Part shown: in pieces, positions 28,053 to 39,074 of the stretch | Position numbering within the stretch: position 1 is the stretch's first letter | How the letters are laid out: each line of letters opens with the position of its first letter | Assembly (NCBI RefSeq): GCF_050436995.1 | Contig: NC_134757.1 | Span: forward strand, 5,344,501-5,408,500 | DNA length: 64,000 nt | Reading direction: 5' to 3' | Source: Anticarsia gemmatalis | Lineage: Eukaryota; Arthropoda; Insecta; Lepidoptera; Erebidae | Translations under genes and position numbers: made by a program | Notes under the pieces: model-generated | Database searches by the model: none | The model's input: only the letters and a program-made list of their open reading frames with translations | What the model was told of the DNA's origin: nothing

Positions 28053-31000
28053 ATCCTGTTTATGTTTAAATTTACATGAAGTGTTACGAACTTAATATTA
28101 AGACGTTTCAATAAACAAAAGCGCATTATAACGAATAAAATATAATAATAATTACTGACTCCAGTCTGCTCCAGCCAATGTTAATCCGTATATAAACGCA
28201 CGGTTAATTTATTTATAAAATATGGCGGATGCATGCATAATCCTGCAATTCTGACGGCGACCGGTATTACTGAGGGCAAATTATATGTAAACGTGGCTTT
28301 TAAACTACCGGTGCCTTCGGTCCGAGGTAATCGAAGATACGCACTTATCTCGGCTACTAGTATTTGCATATTTGCTGATAGACACTGCTTTGTACTTTAT
28401 AGATTACGTGATACCATATCAAGACATTTTTCGTAAGACTGGTAATAAAAAGAGCAGACCTGAAAAAAAATATTTTGTGATCCAGTGTGTGAATCAAAAA
28501 GTGCGTAAAAGGTATACACATTTTCGATTGGGATTCACGATCACTTTTAACTTTTATAGTAGCGATACGGTAGGCGTAGTTGTCACCTAAATCACTGTAT
28601 TACGGATGCCAATAACAAGAAAATGCCATAGCTTTCAAGGAAATATATGTTTGCCGTCACGTACTCGAGCATATTGGCCTATTACCTAACTATACCAAAG
28701 AAAACAATAAGATAAATCCTAGCTAAAGGCGTGAATATTTCATTCAGGACAATTTCGGCAATGTCTGTATTTTTTCCGTCTAGACATCATGTTTGCACTT
28801 TATGGTCGAGAGATAGCCATAGAAATGATAATATCCAACCTGATAAATAATTTATACAGGACCGACGTCTATATTGTAAACGATATGTCGTCTATAAAAG
28901 TTGAAGCCTCGATAACAGAACACAAATATTATCTCGTATGGCACTCGTACAGATTTATGATGTTTGTTATATAAGATTATGTGCAGTATAGGGCGTTGAC
29001 TGGATATATGTCATATTCTGGTCAAGAATAGACTAAAATATAGTACCTTATTCTAAACTTTTATCCTGCTACTTCTCAATTGCTTAGTTAAACTAGACCG
29101 TGACAAATAAAGTCTCGTTAAACGATACAAAAATAACTTAAAACTGGACTTCCATGTCTATATCAATTATAAGCGATATTCCCACAATAAACGTTCCCAG
29201 ACACATTATTTATAGGTCAACATCAATTCATTATAAAAAGACAACGTCGTCTTCACAAAAAAACGATCTGACAAGATCACAGAACAATCACAAAGATACC
29301 GTCAATTGGTAAAACTGAGCCGGCTGAATATACGACTGTACAACTATTATTTGGAATGAATTTGAACTTTATACATTGCGCAATAAAGGTGTGAATTATT
29401 GGCGAATTTACACAGTGACATCTCGGTCAGGATATAAATAAGAATGGGTCGAGGATATATCGTAACTAGCTGTTGGACCTCGTCCAGATTTAGTTACAGT
29501 CGAGAGATAGTCTCGCGAAAGTAAACTAGACTATACGTATGAGTCATACTTAGCCCAACAAGCATTTCCTTTTCTTTTAGTCTTGAAACAGAATATTGCG
29601 AGTTCCTTCGTCCGTAAACATTGAGACGAAATTAGTTCTTAGTAACAAAACAGGTTTTATGTAAGCAAATATTCGTGTAAAAAATGAGCGGCCGTAATTT
29701 GCGGTTGGCGTCATAAATTGCAGAATTATTTGATGATTTGGGAGGAATAAAAAATCTAATTGCGTTAGAGCTCGTAGAAAACAATTATGAGTATCGATGT
29801 TCTATTTACGTTGACTTGTTTTGAATTCCGTTCGTTCAACTTTTTGGCAGTATTTCTACATTATCAATTGATGGCATGCCTGAAATCGTAAGTAGGTAAG
29901 TGTAGAATAATCTTGGCGAATGTAGCGTCTTTCGTTTGGCGCCTCTGCTTCCTCACTGGGTCAACATCTAGCTGGCAACGGGACAGAGCTCGATTCATAT
30001 TCATAGTTTGCATTTGATAAAGTAAGTTTTCCTCGTATCGATTGGCGACAGTTCTGTGAACACTGTTTGTATCGCGAAATGTAAAGAGGTGTTATGCTTG
30101 AGTGAGTTTTCTTTGAAGAGTCATTCAGGGTTACAAGAGACCTAAACTATTCAGGCTCTAACTTGTTTAATATAGAGAACATGAAGAGCTCGGGACTATG
30201 TAGGTACATGATCTGGAACCTATTATTCGGTAGCTTCATTTTGTACTGAAACAGAACTTAAGAAAGAGTTTCTTAAGAACTAAAAATAAACGAGTTCAAG
30301 TAATTCAAAATGGAAAGGTTTTAGAGTAAACGTAATGTTACGACTTACTAGAGCGATGAATGTGAAACAGTTCTCGTAATGCGAGTGTCGTTATGTTTGC
30401 CAAGTGCATATCCGTTCTGGCAACCGTGACAATTCCCTATCCGTTGGCAAGGTACAGTTTGCTATAAATTCCCTGCATTGCCTACTTATATTAATACTCT
30501 CTAGTATGCAATGAAAGCCAATTTCCTATCATACAAAGCGAATATTGATCGTAATGAGTTCTCTCGAAAAAGAAGCGATTACAAAATGTCTCATAATAGA
30601 TGTTTGTTTTTATAAAACGCTTTGAACTTAACGCATGAATGAAAAATCGAAGCATCGTATAAAGATATTAAAAGCATTGGTATATCTTAAACATTTCTGC
30701 ATACAAATAACTCAAGTTATTTGTGTCGTGTTCCAAGTTCCAAGTAATGGAGTATCGATCTGTGACACATCTTCGAGACGCGTGACAGTGCAGATTTAGC
30801 TGCGGCTGCTGAGTGCAACGCTCTGCCTGGCGCCTCCCGCACTAGGTCAACATATATCAGGATATACAATATATTGTACCCATTCATCATGTTAATGCAG
30901 ACAAGTGCTCATTCATGATATATCCGGAATAGTTCAATGACCTTTGCCGCGAAAATGTTGCGAAAATTAACATATTAATTGTTTAGTTGAATTTTTAATG

Positions 31001-31626
31001 AGAGTTAATTAAGAATGTAATAAGTTGTTTATGTAATGTGAAGTTAATTAGGAAATATATTTTTATTACTCCCGATCCCTAATCTTCTCAGGTAAGAACT
31101 TTTTTTGACACCTTCAAAAATGTCCAGTGCTTCAGGTAGAGCGGACAACATACCGTCAGGAGCGTTTTTGTTAATCATGCCCTTTGAATATTTAAACCCT
31201 TGACTATTTACTCAACTATTGTATTTGAGAGCCTTTTGTTTACCAGTAATAAGTGCAGTTTGACCGAGTACTTGAAATGTATTCCACAAGATTTATTTCT
31301 CAGTCTACACTGTTTTATAAACAATGAACTGAACCGCAACTGGTATTCGCAATATTGTAACTCTTTAAACAAGTTTATATTAAGTGTTAAACATTAGCCG
31401 AGCCCTGCCTACAGTTTGCAATTTACAATGACTTCATAAATTCCTGATAAGCACTTCTGATAATTGTGATATCACACTCGACACAGTATACAATACATAA
31501 CATGTAAAGAAGCAAGATCAACTCTATGTTAGAGCATATGGAAGGCGGCGACCTTCACATATGATATGACATCATTACGTTTCTTTACTACGCGATTAGA
31601 CAAATTAACGGCAGGTTGACACTCAC

Positions 31627-31799
31627 CAACTTATTTGTGATCCATTGCCTTTAACGGTGAGGTGCTCTGCTACAGAAAATCCGAAATAGGAGCCTGGCTC
31701 TCCAAACTTTATCACAGGAATCCTCGGTTCCAGGTTAAAACTTGTGACACTATACAAAATGCACAATAATAAAACACTAGCGCACCTAACTTTGGCCAT
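31627..31799 (-). CDS. Integrin alpha subunit, first coding exon (alpha-PS1/laminin-receptor-like), partial
   Basis: This exon encodes the first 57 residues plus two bases of an integrin alpha chain, the ligand-binding half of a heterodimeric adhesion receptor that links the cell to extracellular matrix. The ATG at 31,799 sits in a strong context (CACCATGG). It opens a signal peptide of about 19 residues (MAKVRC, then a hydrophobic VLLLCILYSV run) and is followed by FNLEPR and GEPGSYFGFSVAEH, the start of the first beta-propeller repeat. The exon stops at a clean GTGAGTG donor after the bases TG, so the next codon is probably Trp; the family usually continues here with a WLLVGAP-like stretch. 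The GEPGSxFGFSVA motif resembles the laminin-binding class (vertebrate alpha 3/6/7, fly alpha-PS1/mew) more than alpha-PS2, but one exon cannot settle the paralogue. All later exons lie left of position 1. Upstream in-frame codons contain no ATG. Confidence 0.85.
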
Positions 31800-32060
31800 G
31801 GTGTACACCGTTCGTAATATATTCGTGTAACAAATCGTGTTATCGCACCAATTCACTGTCTTCCAGTTATTATTTGGAACATCGCGACTTTCGTAAAACT
31901 AAACTAGTTGCGTGCGGCGACGAGACCCCCAGCACGGTTGCCGTTCGCCGGCCGAGTATCCGACGATTCCCGCTCTCGGCGCATATCTCTGTCTCTACCT
32001 AGACATAACTTGTACACGCGGTTGCCGGTCCGGGCTCTACGTAGAGCCACTGAACTCATA
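31800..32060 (-). promoter_or_regulatory. 5' UTR and probable promoter region of the integrin alpha gene
   Basis: The stretch directly upstream of the integrin start codon is much richer in G, C and CpG than its surroundings, most clearly between about 31,910 and 32,045. Such patches often mark first exons and promoters in AT-rich insect genomes. I see no convincing TATA box at a fixed distance, so the transcription start cannot be placed. The region lies in the roughly 800 bp between the 3' end of the upstream gene and the integrin start, so most of the core promoter should be within it. Confidence 0.5.
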
Positions 32061-32290
32061 AAATTTGTATGACTACAACGCCATCTGTTTAAAACAACTT
32101 TTGAGTCACAAAACTAAAAAGACGACATGTGTCTAAATCATGAAACTCGTTGTTTCATGACAACACCATCTAGCGGATAAATCATTAAATACTATACAAA
32201 TAGGTTAGTCCTATAGCGCTAAAGTGTGTAGTAGCCTCTTATGGAGTACAATTAGAATTTGATAGATGTCGCTACTTCGAAATCGAAAAG
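32040..32290. repeat. Dispersed repeat-like stretch with recurring 'CCATCTAGCG'-type motifs
   Basis: Carries ACGCCATCTG, ACACCATCTAGCGG and, reversed, AGATGTCGCTAC within about 200 bases, with palindromic bits such as the ATCATGAAACTC...TTTCATGA pair. Motifs of this sort are frequent in moth repeats. It fills most of the gap between the integrin promoter region and the poly(A) end of the neighbouring gene. Confidence 0.3.
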
Positions 32291-32584
32291 AATTGTTTTC
32301 ATATCTGACTCATTTTTGGCGTGTATCACAAAAGAGGTTTTTTCTCTCTTTCCTTTGATAGGAAATATTATTTGATGGATATAAAATGGGCTCTGTGTGA
32401 ACAGCTCTTTTTCATGCTAATCTTTCATGCAGCGATCTTGGATATATCTTTATTTTGTGTGTTGAGCCTTTGTGGGTAAATAAATTATTTATTTAAATAA
32501 ATAAGATGTTTAAGGACTAGTCATTTAATTCTTATATTATTATAGGCGAGGGGTATTTGAGATTGAGGAAAATAAAATCACAGA

Positions 32585-33209
32585 TTTATATAATAAGCAA
32601 CGAATTTATTTATTAGAATGTATTATATTCGAATGAAAAATAAACTTAAATTGTGTGCCGAGACTGTAAAAGTAATTCATTTATTACACTAGTCTTTTAC
32701 TACTCTCTCCGGTACAAAATTTAAAGATTCTATTTTGATTGCATTACAAATTATATAACATAATTAAGATTACAATACTGATTATATTGTTGCTTTCTGA
32801 AATTCCAAGTAACAACATCCATTTATTTTAGGCAGATCTTGCCTGGTGGGTTTTACAAGAAGACTCTTGTTCTAGACGTGGCCTTCACTAGCGTGCGATT
32901 ATCGCTATAGTAGCAGCCGTAGAGTGTCGTAACTATAGCAGCCTTCGCGTTAAGTGATGGTGTACAGAGCTAGGTGACGAGCAGCTCGCAGGTACAACCT
33001 TTCAGCTGAGACGAGTCTGCGTGAGACCGAACAGCCGGCGGCGTTGATCCAACAAACGTTGACCGCTTCTCGGTTGCAAACTCGAGACCAATCGATTGGC
33101 ATTTGACGGAACCTCTGTCGCGCCAGGTAGTTTGTTTGGTATTACAATACGACAATGTGGGGTACAGCCGCCACAGGTATTGCAATACCATTCGGGCCTC
33201 GTAATATAT
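32585..33209 (-). terminator. 3' UTR and poly(A) signals of the two-domain protein gene
   Basis: Downstream of the TAA at 33,210 the minus strand runs about 600 bases to two overlapping AATAAA hexamers (32,614-32,605), where cleavage is expected near 32,590. The first 300 bases of the UTR are relatively GC-rich and contain shadow frames. The position of the poly(A) site is inferred from the hexamers only. Confidence 0.5.
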
Positions 33210-33542
33210 TTAGGGCATGGGATGGAAGGTCAGCTCGGTCTGTGAGTGGGCGAACAGCAGGTTCAACTGCGAGTCCAGACCGACGTTGAAGACCTTCGTC
33301 AGCTTGGCGACGGACTGGCCTGGCTCCTTGCGGACAAGCGCCACTCCCGACACCTTCATCAGATGCACCTCTGAGTCCACGGACCCGCCACCGGTAGTGG
33401 CTAGCTTCACGTGGCATGTGACGTCCACGTGAACGTATTTCTCCACAGCCTTGCCGCGCTTCCCCGGAACGTCTACGTATTCAGTCTTCTCTTCTACTTG
33501 AGGCAAGTCGGCACGGAACACGCTGGCTTCACCCAATAGACC
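33210..33542 (-). CDS. Two-domain protein, last coding exon
   Basis: One hundred and ten codons plus TAA at 33,210, after a TTTAATAG acceptor. It encodes the second half of the second unit (VSGVALVRK, VFNVGLDSQLNLLF) and ends in a short proline-containing tail. It is GC-rich compared with its flanks, consistent with real coding sequence. Confidence 0.8.
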   Translation of the reverse strand, partial: GLLGEASVFRADLPQVEEKTEYVDVPGKRGKAVEKYVHVDVTCHVKLATTGGGSVDSEVHLMKVSGVALVRKEPGQSVAKLTKVFNVGLDSQLNLLFAHSQTELTFHPMP

Positions 33543-36500
33543 CTATTAAACAAAACAAACATAAGTATTATTAGAAATAAATTCCAAAACAACTGCCAAG
33601 GTTATTCAATCTACACCTATCGTTGGCTCGAAGCCAGAGTAAAATGCAATTAGAAATTGCCCTTCTGCCAAAGTATCTTGAACTCTGACACCAGTATATA
33701 TAGAACAAAGTAAACAAATCTCATTGAAAGCTAGTGTCTCATCACGAGACCATGTCCGCTATGGCCGCTTGCCAAGAGGCGTTACCCGCATTTATTAATC
33801 TTTTCAATTTGTTTATTTTCATTTTCTGTCGCTGACGTATTTCTTAGCGGCCCACAAATTTATAAACATGCATTTATTTATACACTATTGATAATACATA
33901 CCCCATTTCCTGTGATGGTGAATTTCATGCCCGGATGGATGGCACGGGTCTCCATACCGAGACCTTCGGGATGAGAGTCTGACCAGAAATAGTTCTCAGG
34001 TGAGTTGAGGGAGTCAGGTTTGAAGGTGATGCGTTTTCCGTAGCCCATGCCAATGGACTGGAGCAACAAACTGCGACCTTCGAAAAGATGTCTTCTGCTG
34101 CCAGCGGGACGCACGCGGTAGTGGAAACCGGGAATGATGCGGGGGTCCACGAATGTTCCTAAAAACAAAAAAGATATTAGCATATAATATATCCTAGTGG
34201 ATTTTATTACAATTTTTATATAATGTGAAGTAATATTTACCGATAACTGGCAGCTCGTATCTTTCTAAACCAACAATACAATATTGGCATGGAATGTCTT
34301 TCATATCAGCACCATTGACAGTGACCCTTCTGGAGGAAGATTCTACGCCAGGCTTGAGTTCGTAACCCTTCTTCAGTTGTTTGATACCGATGGCAACGTT
34401 TACTACTCGAGACACTTTAGCGTTTCCTCTTCCCTTCTTCACAATTGCCAGTCCGGTCACAGGTACTAATTTCGTAGCACCATCGTTCTCATACCACTCT
34501 ACTTTGCAGAGGGTATTGATCTTCACTTTCTTATCAATGGATCCATCGTCATGTATTTTCTGTTCTAATTCCACTTGACTTTTCTGTAGAAGAAACAAAA
34601 TTCATTATATATTTGCCATATTCGGTGACAACATAAGAACAGATTGTTAAAGAAGTATTGTTTACCTGCTGCTGAACCACTTCCAGGACACCTTGCGGTT
34701 CATGGTTAGCATCGTAGATGGTGAACTTGTCTCCAACAGACACGGCCTCAATCTCAAACACAAATCCTTCTTGCCGAGAGTCGGTCCAGAAGTAATTGTC
34801 ATTGTCATTGAGCTTAGAGTCAAGAGGCTCGAATGTCAGGCGACGGGCAAATCCACGCCCGATAGATTGCAGGGTGAGGGCCTTGCCTCCGAACAAGTAC
34901 CTCGGCTTCACTGACAATGGAGGCGCATCCAGAGCCTGAAACATTACAAATTACATTACTCATACAACTCAGTCAAACCACTAAAATCTTAATCCTTCTC
35001 CACTTTTATTTAAAATTAATCCACTATAATTAATTTATTTAGAATCAAGTATATTATTAGTCCAAAAGTTGAAAATTAATTACATTTTTACTTGTAAACT
35101 GATACATTTACTAATTCAAAATAAAATTAACTCGAATAAACAATTACGTGATCAGTTATGACTATTCTTTCAAAACCATTAAGAATCTGACGCGCTTCGT
35201 GCTCGACGCGTTTGTTAAATATGTGGGATGCGCTAATGAAATAATGAATCGTCGATCAAATTAAATTTTCCCATATTAACATTCACAATGAAATGAAAAA
35301 ATAATCATATCAAGACCACCAAAAGCAAGTTTCTTTGAAATAGAACATTGATATGATTAACAATGGCGTAATGCCCTTATGAATGATACTTATGGTTTAC
35401 CTATTGCGGACATAACATGCGGCCAGCCAGTATGTCACTTTCGACCTGTCGGGTCTCTGCGTAGTTCTTGAAGTTTGTATGTCAACGCCGCTCTGGGCGA
35501 GGGTCTGAAAAACTGGACGATCCACATACCATCGCCTACAACGGCAAGTGCAAACAACCAGTGTCGAATACACGCAAGATAGCGGTGCTGGTCGTTGATG
35601 GCAATGTCTCTGAGGACACGACACCAACGGACACCGCCACTCACTCACTAACACCCGTAACTAATCTGACCAAATTGATCTGGACTGCTGAAACCGACCA
35701 GCAAATGTTTCACTACTTGTTTCGAACATATACGATGTCAATGATCGACTACGGATTACATAACAGCGGCTTTAGACGTCGGCTATAAGGTTGCCATTAC
35801 AACATATGTCTGCTTTCAAGACAAAACAGGTAGAAAGGAAATTGATAGTTTGAGCCAGTTATTGAGTTTTTACAAATATCAGCTTTATCAGGAAAGGCAA
35901 CGAATAATGATTTTATGTCCTCTAATTACTTTATGACAACCTTATGTATCGTGCAATATGAAATCGAAAGTTAACCCATGAATAATGCATCTTATATTAA
36001 TCTAATAACTACTTATTAGACTCATCGATTGTGACTATGAGACATGGAACTTTGTGAACATTCTTTTGTGTGTAGTTTTTGGTTATTGTTAGGTTTGGAT
36101 TCGAGTGTAAAAACAAAGCCAATTGGTTATCAAGAATATTCGCAAATTCCATGAACATTTCTGTAAGACGAAGAAACTCACCATCCTCTTGACTCTGTAA
36201 AGGATTAATCTTGCAGAAACATTCAGATCTAGCCACAACCGATTTTATGCAAATCTCTTTTAAACTTCAAAGGCAAAAAGATGTAAAATTGTAAGTCAGT
36301 TATTTGTTTCAAAATAATTTAACCGTAATTCGTAAAAACAAAGGAACACCTAGCACGATACCACGTCTAAAGTCTAGTGTTAACATTATCCAGATTCGAT
36401 TTTTGTTTAGACTTTCATCGGCGCAGCCGTTTCTTTCGCAGTCCAGTAAGAAATAAATTTTGCCCGAATCTACATGGATCTTCGTGTTTTTCCGTTTTGT

Positions 36501-39074
36501 TCCAAAGGGTTTGCTCCACATTGATGATACAAAAGCGATTCCCGATTTTTTTACATAATAATTTCGTCGATGATCAAGCAACATTCAACATGATCATGTG
36601 AGGAATAGTCTTGATTAGTACATTTATGTTTATTGTAGCTATAATTAGCTTGGAAATGTGGATGATTGCATGCACATGCTCGTAGTTGACATTGCAATCA
36701 TCAACACTTCTCGAAAGATCTACGAGACGATTCCTCACAGACCTGCGGTCGGTGTAGTTTCGAGACATTGTTAGATATTCAATTAAAATACTCGTCTCAC
36801 CTGCATCGGTCTAACTTTGTAACGGAAGCCGGTTCTGACGCGGGGGTCGATGTACACGCCAATGACGGGCATCTGGTGCGGCGCCGGCGCAGGGACGCGG
36901 TACACGGCGGGGACATCGCCGAGCGTGCTTGCGTCCAGCAACACTTCTTTATTGTAAGCACTTGCACTCCACAAACTCTTGTTGGGAACATCAGCTTCCT
37001 ACAAAGAAACCAGTCACTTACTACGCAGCACTATTTTACTTGTTATATTTAAATGTGAATCCTAGCTCTACGAACCACTTCTGGGTCTTCAATATTGAAT
37101 AAATCGAACACGTCCTCGCTCTCATCGCAAACATTCTTAGATCCAAACATTTTGAATGATTTTATTATTAAGTATATTGTTTGGAATATTGCAAGTACAA
37201 TGACCGAACTAGTGGCCGTTGTGAGAATGAATAAAGGAAGTTTGGCGAAGCATAAGTAACATGGCTTTGGCACAGATTTGGCGCCCATGTGATTTTTAAT
37301 GGTCGTTGCCAATATTGTGGTGTAGAATAGTTACGTCAATTTTGTAATTAATTTATTTCAAGACATGTCATTCAACGCATTCTTTAGCTTATTACACAAT
37401 TGATATGTAAAGCCGAAGACCAACTACAAAACATGAAAGCTTTCATCAGTCGAGTAAACGGTCTTTGAATAACAATCAATTCATATTGAAGGGCTACAGT
37501 TCACTGCCACGCATAACTACATTGTTATCAATATTTCAAATAATTGAGACTCATTGACTTCTATTAGTCCTTAATAAATCGGTGGGATGGTCAAGTACGT
37601 CACAGAGCAGCAGTGTACGTACGCGCGGAGCAAATTAGATAAATTGATGTTTACAACGTCTACAAGTCAGAGCAAAGTCCATTAGACCAGGGATATTGTA
37701 AGTTATTTATAGAACATTTTCTCTCAGCTATTTTAAGATTCGCGATCTTCGCAAATTCAACGATAGGATTTTTTGTAGTAGGAATCAGCGCGCTATTTCT
37801 TGTTATAACCGCGAGTGTCCTAATTCTTTGGCGAAGGCTACGACCTCCCCAAATACGTCGTAGGAAACCCGTCAACATTATGATCGACCTCAAACTTAGT
37901 GAATGAGTCTGTGAAGCGTGATAAATGCAATATTGGAGAGAAGACTGTCCAATGCACAGACTGAGTGTCTGCATTGTTGTAATTGCGACGTTTATTTTAC
38001 GTGCTCTTATCATACTAATTATACGTTTGTTTGTTTTTGGCGTCTAGACTTGGAAGGTAGATATAGCGTACAAGACGTCACACACGGCAGTGATAACACG
38101 ATAAATGCGTGTCGCGTGCGACACACGACTTGATACAACTCGCGTAACTTTTAAACAACGTTTAAGAGAATAACAAAGCAAAATTAACGAACATTACATA
38201 AGCCGTTATAATCTTTACTTAAATACGTACAAATTTTGTAACTAAACTCCATTGCTAATTGATCACGTTTCGTGAAATGTACGAACAATTTTCTATTTTC
38301 ATCTTAGTGGCGTCCTGTTGTACGTAATCGGCTTCCGTCAAGCCACGCCCTAAATTTCTTGCCAATTTTTTTGCACATTCATCAGAAACAGTATATTTAG
38401 AATTGACTGTCATACTTACAGATATTTCAAGCTCCGGGAAAGCCTCTTCGCCATCGCTTTCAATGTCGGTAGGAGGAATGAAGGCTTTTGGGGTGCCCTC
38501 TAATTCCTGAAACAAAACAAGTTCAATGAGTAATCTACATGATGAGTAATTTTTGTATAGGAAGATATCTTGAATGAAATATGAAGAAAAACGTATGTGT
38601 AATCATTGATAAGAAAAAGAGGCCAAAGTGATTACAGCCCTTGACTTACTCTGAGATTGTATGTGTCACTGATTACATATAATTTATTATTATATCTAGT
38701 AAAATATATCAAGCTTAGCCGTATAGAAATCAAATAATTACTTTATATTCTAGTAACCTTCCGTGGAAGCCGGAAATTCTGATGCTAAAAACAAACATAC
38801 TCCTCAAAAAATGCGATCTTAATTTTGAAATAACATTACTGTTAATCAAGGTACAAGAACGCTATTTGGAGCATATCCTTATATTGTCTGAAAGCCTTAC
38901 CTGTGCGGGAGGCAAAGTCTCAACGAGTTCAGGCTCGACATCCAGCGCGGTGGAGGCGCCGGTCAGACGCGCACGGGTCAGGTTCCACAAGCGCTGCAGC
39001 GCCACGGGGGTCTCCTCCACTTGCAGTTCCATGGCTGGGCTGGCGAGCATCTTTACGTCTATTCTCTTTCAAAT
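33210..39074 (-). CDS. Uncharacterised two-domain protein, 545 residues, seven coding exons
   Basis: Coding parts are 39,050-38,901, 38,506-38,420, 36,998-36,801, 34,935-34,666, 34,583-34,241, 34,158-33,902 and 33,542-33,210. Every intron has GT/AG ends and the phases join without a break, giving 545 residues. The ATG at 39,050 has A at -3 and an in-frame TGA upstream in the same exon. Residues 1-125 are acidic and low in complexity, with no signal peptide. From about residue 126 two diverged copies of one unit follow. Each begins with a DPR-x-x-x-GF-x-Y-[KR]VRP motif, then LQSIG-x-G and NYFW[TS]DS, and later a VTGLAIVKK/VSGVALVRK strand with VVNV/VFNV. Copies cover roughly 126-349 and 349-545. 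Cysteines are few, which suggests an intracellular or non-disulfide protein. I do not recognise the family and assign no function. Confidence 0.8.
33902..34158 (-). CDS. Two-domain protein, exon 6, start of the second unit
   Basis: Starts in phase 1 after a TTTTTAG acceptor, so the glycine codon is split, and ends in phase 0 at GTATGT. It repeats the layout of exons 3 and 4 in shorter form: DPRIIPGFHYRVRP, LLLQSIGMGYGKRITF and NYFWSDSHPEGL. Confidence 0.8.
34241..34583 (-). CDS. Two-domain protein, exon 5, second half of the first unit
   Basis: A 343-base exon (phase 0 in, phase 1 out) between TTCTACAG and GTAAAT. It encodes an alternating hydrophobic/charged, probably beta-rich segment with VTGLAIVKKGRGNAKVSRVV, matching the VSGVALVRKEPGQ block of the last exon. 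The first cysteines of the protein appear here. Confidence 0.8.
34666..34935 (-). CDS. Two-domain protein, exon 4, first repeat unit
   Basis: Ninety codons between an ATGTTTCAG acceptor and a GTAAAC donor. It contains LTLQSIGRGFARRLTFEP and DNYFWTDSRQEGF, the hallmark blocks that recur in exon 6, and ends in a short QQQ run. Confidence 0.8.
35400..35700 (-). other. GC-rich island inside intron 3, possible alternative first exon
   Basis: Between exons 3 and 4 lies a 300-base island of much higher GC with long open frames on both strands. On the minus strand it ends in AATAG before GTAAAC, a usable donor, but the frame that would join exon 4 has TAG as its last codon, so it could only be untranslated there. 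On the plus strand a 106-codon frame (35,468-35,788, opening at TTG) has many C-ending codons. I recognise neither product. A promoter with a UTR exon, a decayed retrocopy or an enhancer are all possible. Confidence 0.25.
36801..36998 (-). CDS. Two-domain protein, exon 3, start of the first repeat unit
   Basis: Sixty-six codons between a TTTCTTTGTAG acceptor and a GTGAGA donor, phase 0 at both ends. It carries an alanine/proline stretch (PAPAPHQ) and then the first DPRVRTGFRYKVRP motif. It can be joined either to exon 2 or to the alternative first exon at 37.1-37.3 kb. Confidence 0.75.
37076..37288 (-). CDS. Candidate alternative first exon adding a membrane anchor to the two-domain protein
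   Basis: An ATG at 37,288 opens about 70 codons containing a hydrophobic stretch of about 25 residues (LPLFILTTATSSVIVLAIFQ, then TIYLII), followed by an acidic segment (DESEDVFDLFNIEDPE). In-frame stops lie upstream at about 37,335. A GT dinucleotide (GTGGTT or GTTCGT, neither a strong donor) would join it in phase 0 to exon 3 across an intron of about 77-80 bases. The product would be a type II membrane protein of about 536 residues in place of the soluble form. An internal ATG at 37,150 (CAAAATG) has the better start context and would skip the anchor. Confidence 0.35.
37660..37880 (-). CDS. Hypothetical basic ORF, 72 residues (low confidence)
   Basis: From the ATG near 37,879 an open frame of about 72 codons encodes a basic peptide (FLRRIWGGRSLRQRIRT near the N-terminus). 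It lies in the intron between exons 2 and 3 of the two-domain gene on the same strand. No convincing donor exists inside it to join downstream exons, and I do not recognise it. Most likely chance. Confidence 0.1.
38420..38506 (-). CDS. Two-domain protein, exon 2 (acidic)
   Basis: An 87-base exon (29 codons, phase 0 at both ends) between TTGTTTCAG and GTAAGTATG. It encodes an acidic, disordered-looking segment with a DIESDGEEAFPELE core. Because both ends are phase 0 it can be skipped without a frameshift. Confidence 0.7.
38901..39074 (-). CDS. Two-domain protein, exon carrying the start codon
   Basis: The acceptor is TTTTGTCACCAG ending at 39,075. Twenty-four bases of 5' UTR follow, with an in-frame TGA, then the ATG at 39,050. 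Fifty codons end at a strong GTAAGG donor in phase 0. Codon use is GC-rich in the third position compared with the flanking introns. A second methionine at codon 7 also has a good context (GCCATGG). Confidence 0.75.

Larger units (their letters stand above)
1..31626 (-). other. Probable giant first intron of the integrin alpha gene (left end outside the window)
   Basis: The integrin first exon ends in a strong donor at 31,626, and no other integrin exon can be found to the left. This stretch is therefore inferred to be one intron longer than 31 kb. It is AT-rich with stop codons in all frames. From 1 to about 8,900 I see nothing beyond one copy of a conserved-tail repeat near 2.8 kb and a cysteine-rich ORF near 5.1 kb. 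From 14.0 to 23.8 kb, 25.7 to 27.3 kb and 29.0 to 31.6 kb I see only AT-rich single-copy-looking sequence, one simple repeat and scattered GC-richer islands (around 17.98-18.03, 18.69-18.75, 19.1-19.3, 26.4-26.55 and 30.77-30.85 kb) that could be enhancers. An unrecognised nested gene cannot be excluded. Confidence 0.55.

Noticed and set aside
36170..36215. Micro-exon of about 14 bases in intron 3 (CTTTACAG...GGTGAG on the minus strand)
   Set aside because: Its insertion would break the phase between exons 3 and 4, which already join perfectly.
36009..36236. 75-codon minus-strand frame as an exon of the two-domain gene
   Set aside because: It opens at GTG, has no donor in the phase required by exon 4, and its composition equals that of the surrounding intron.
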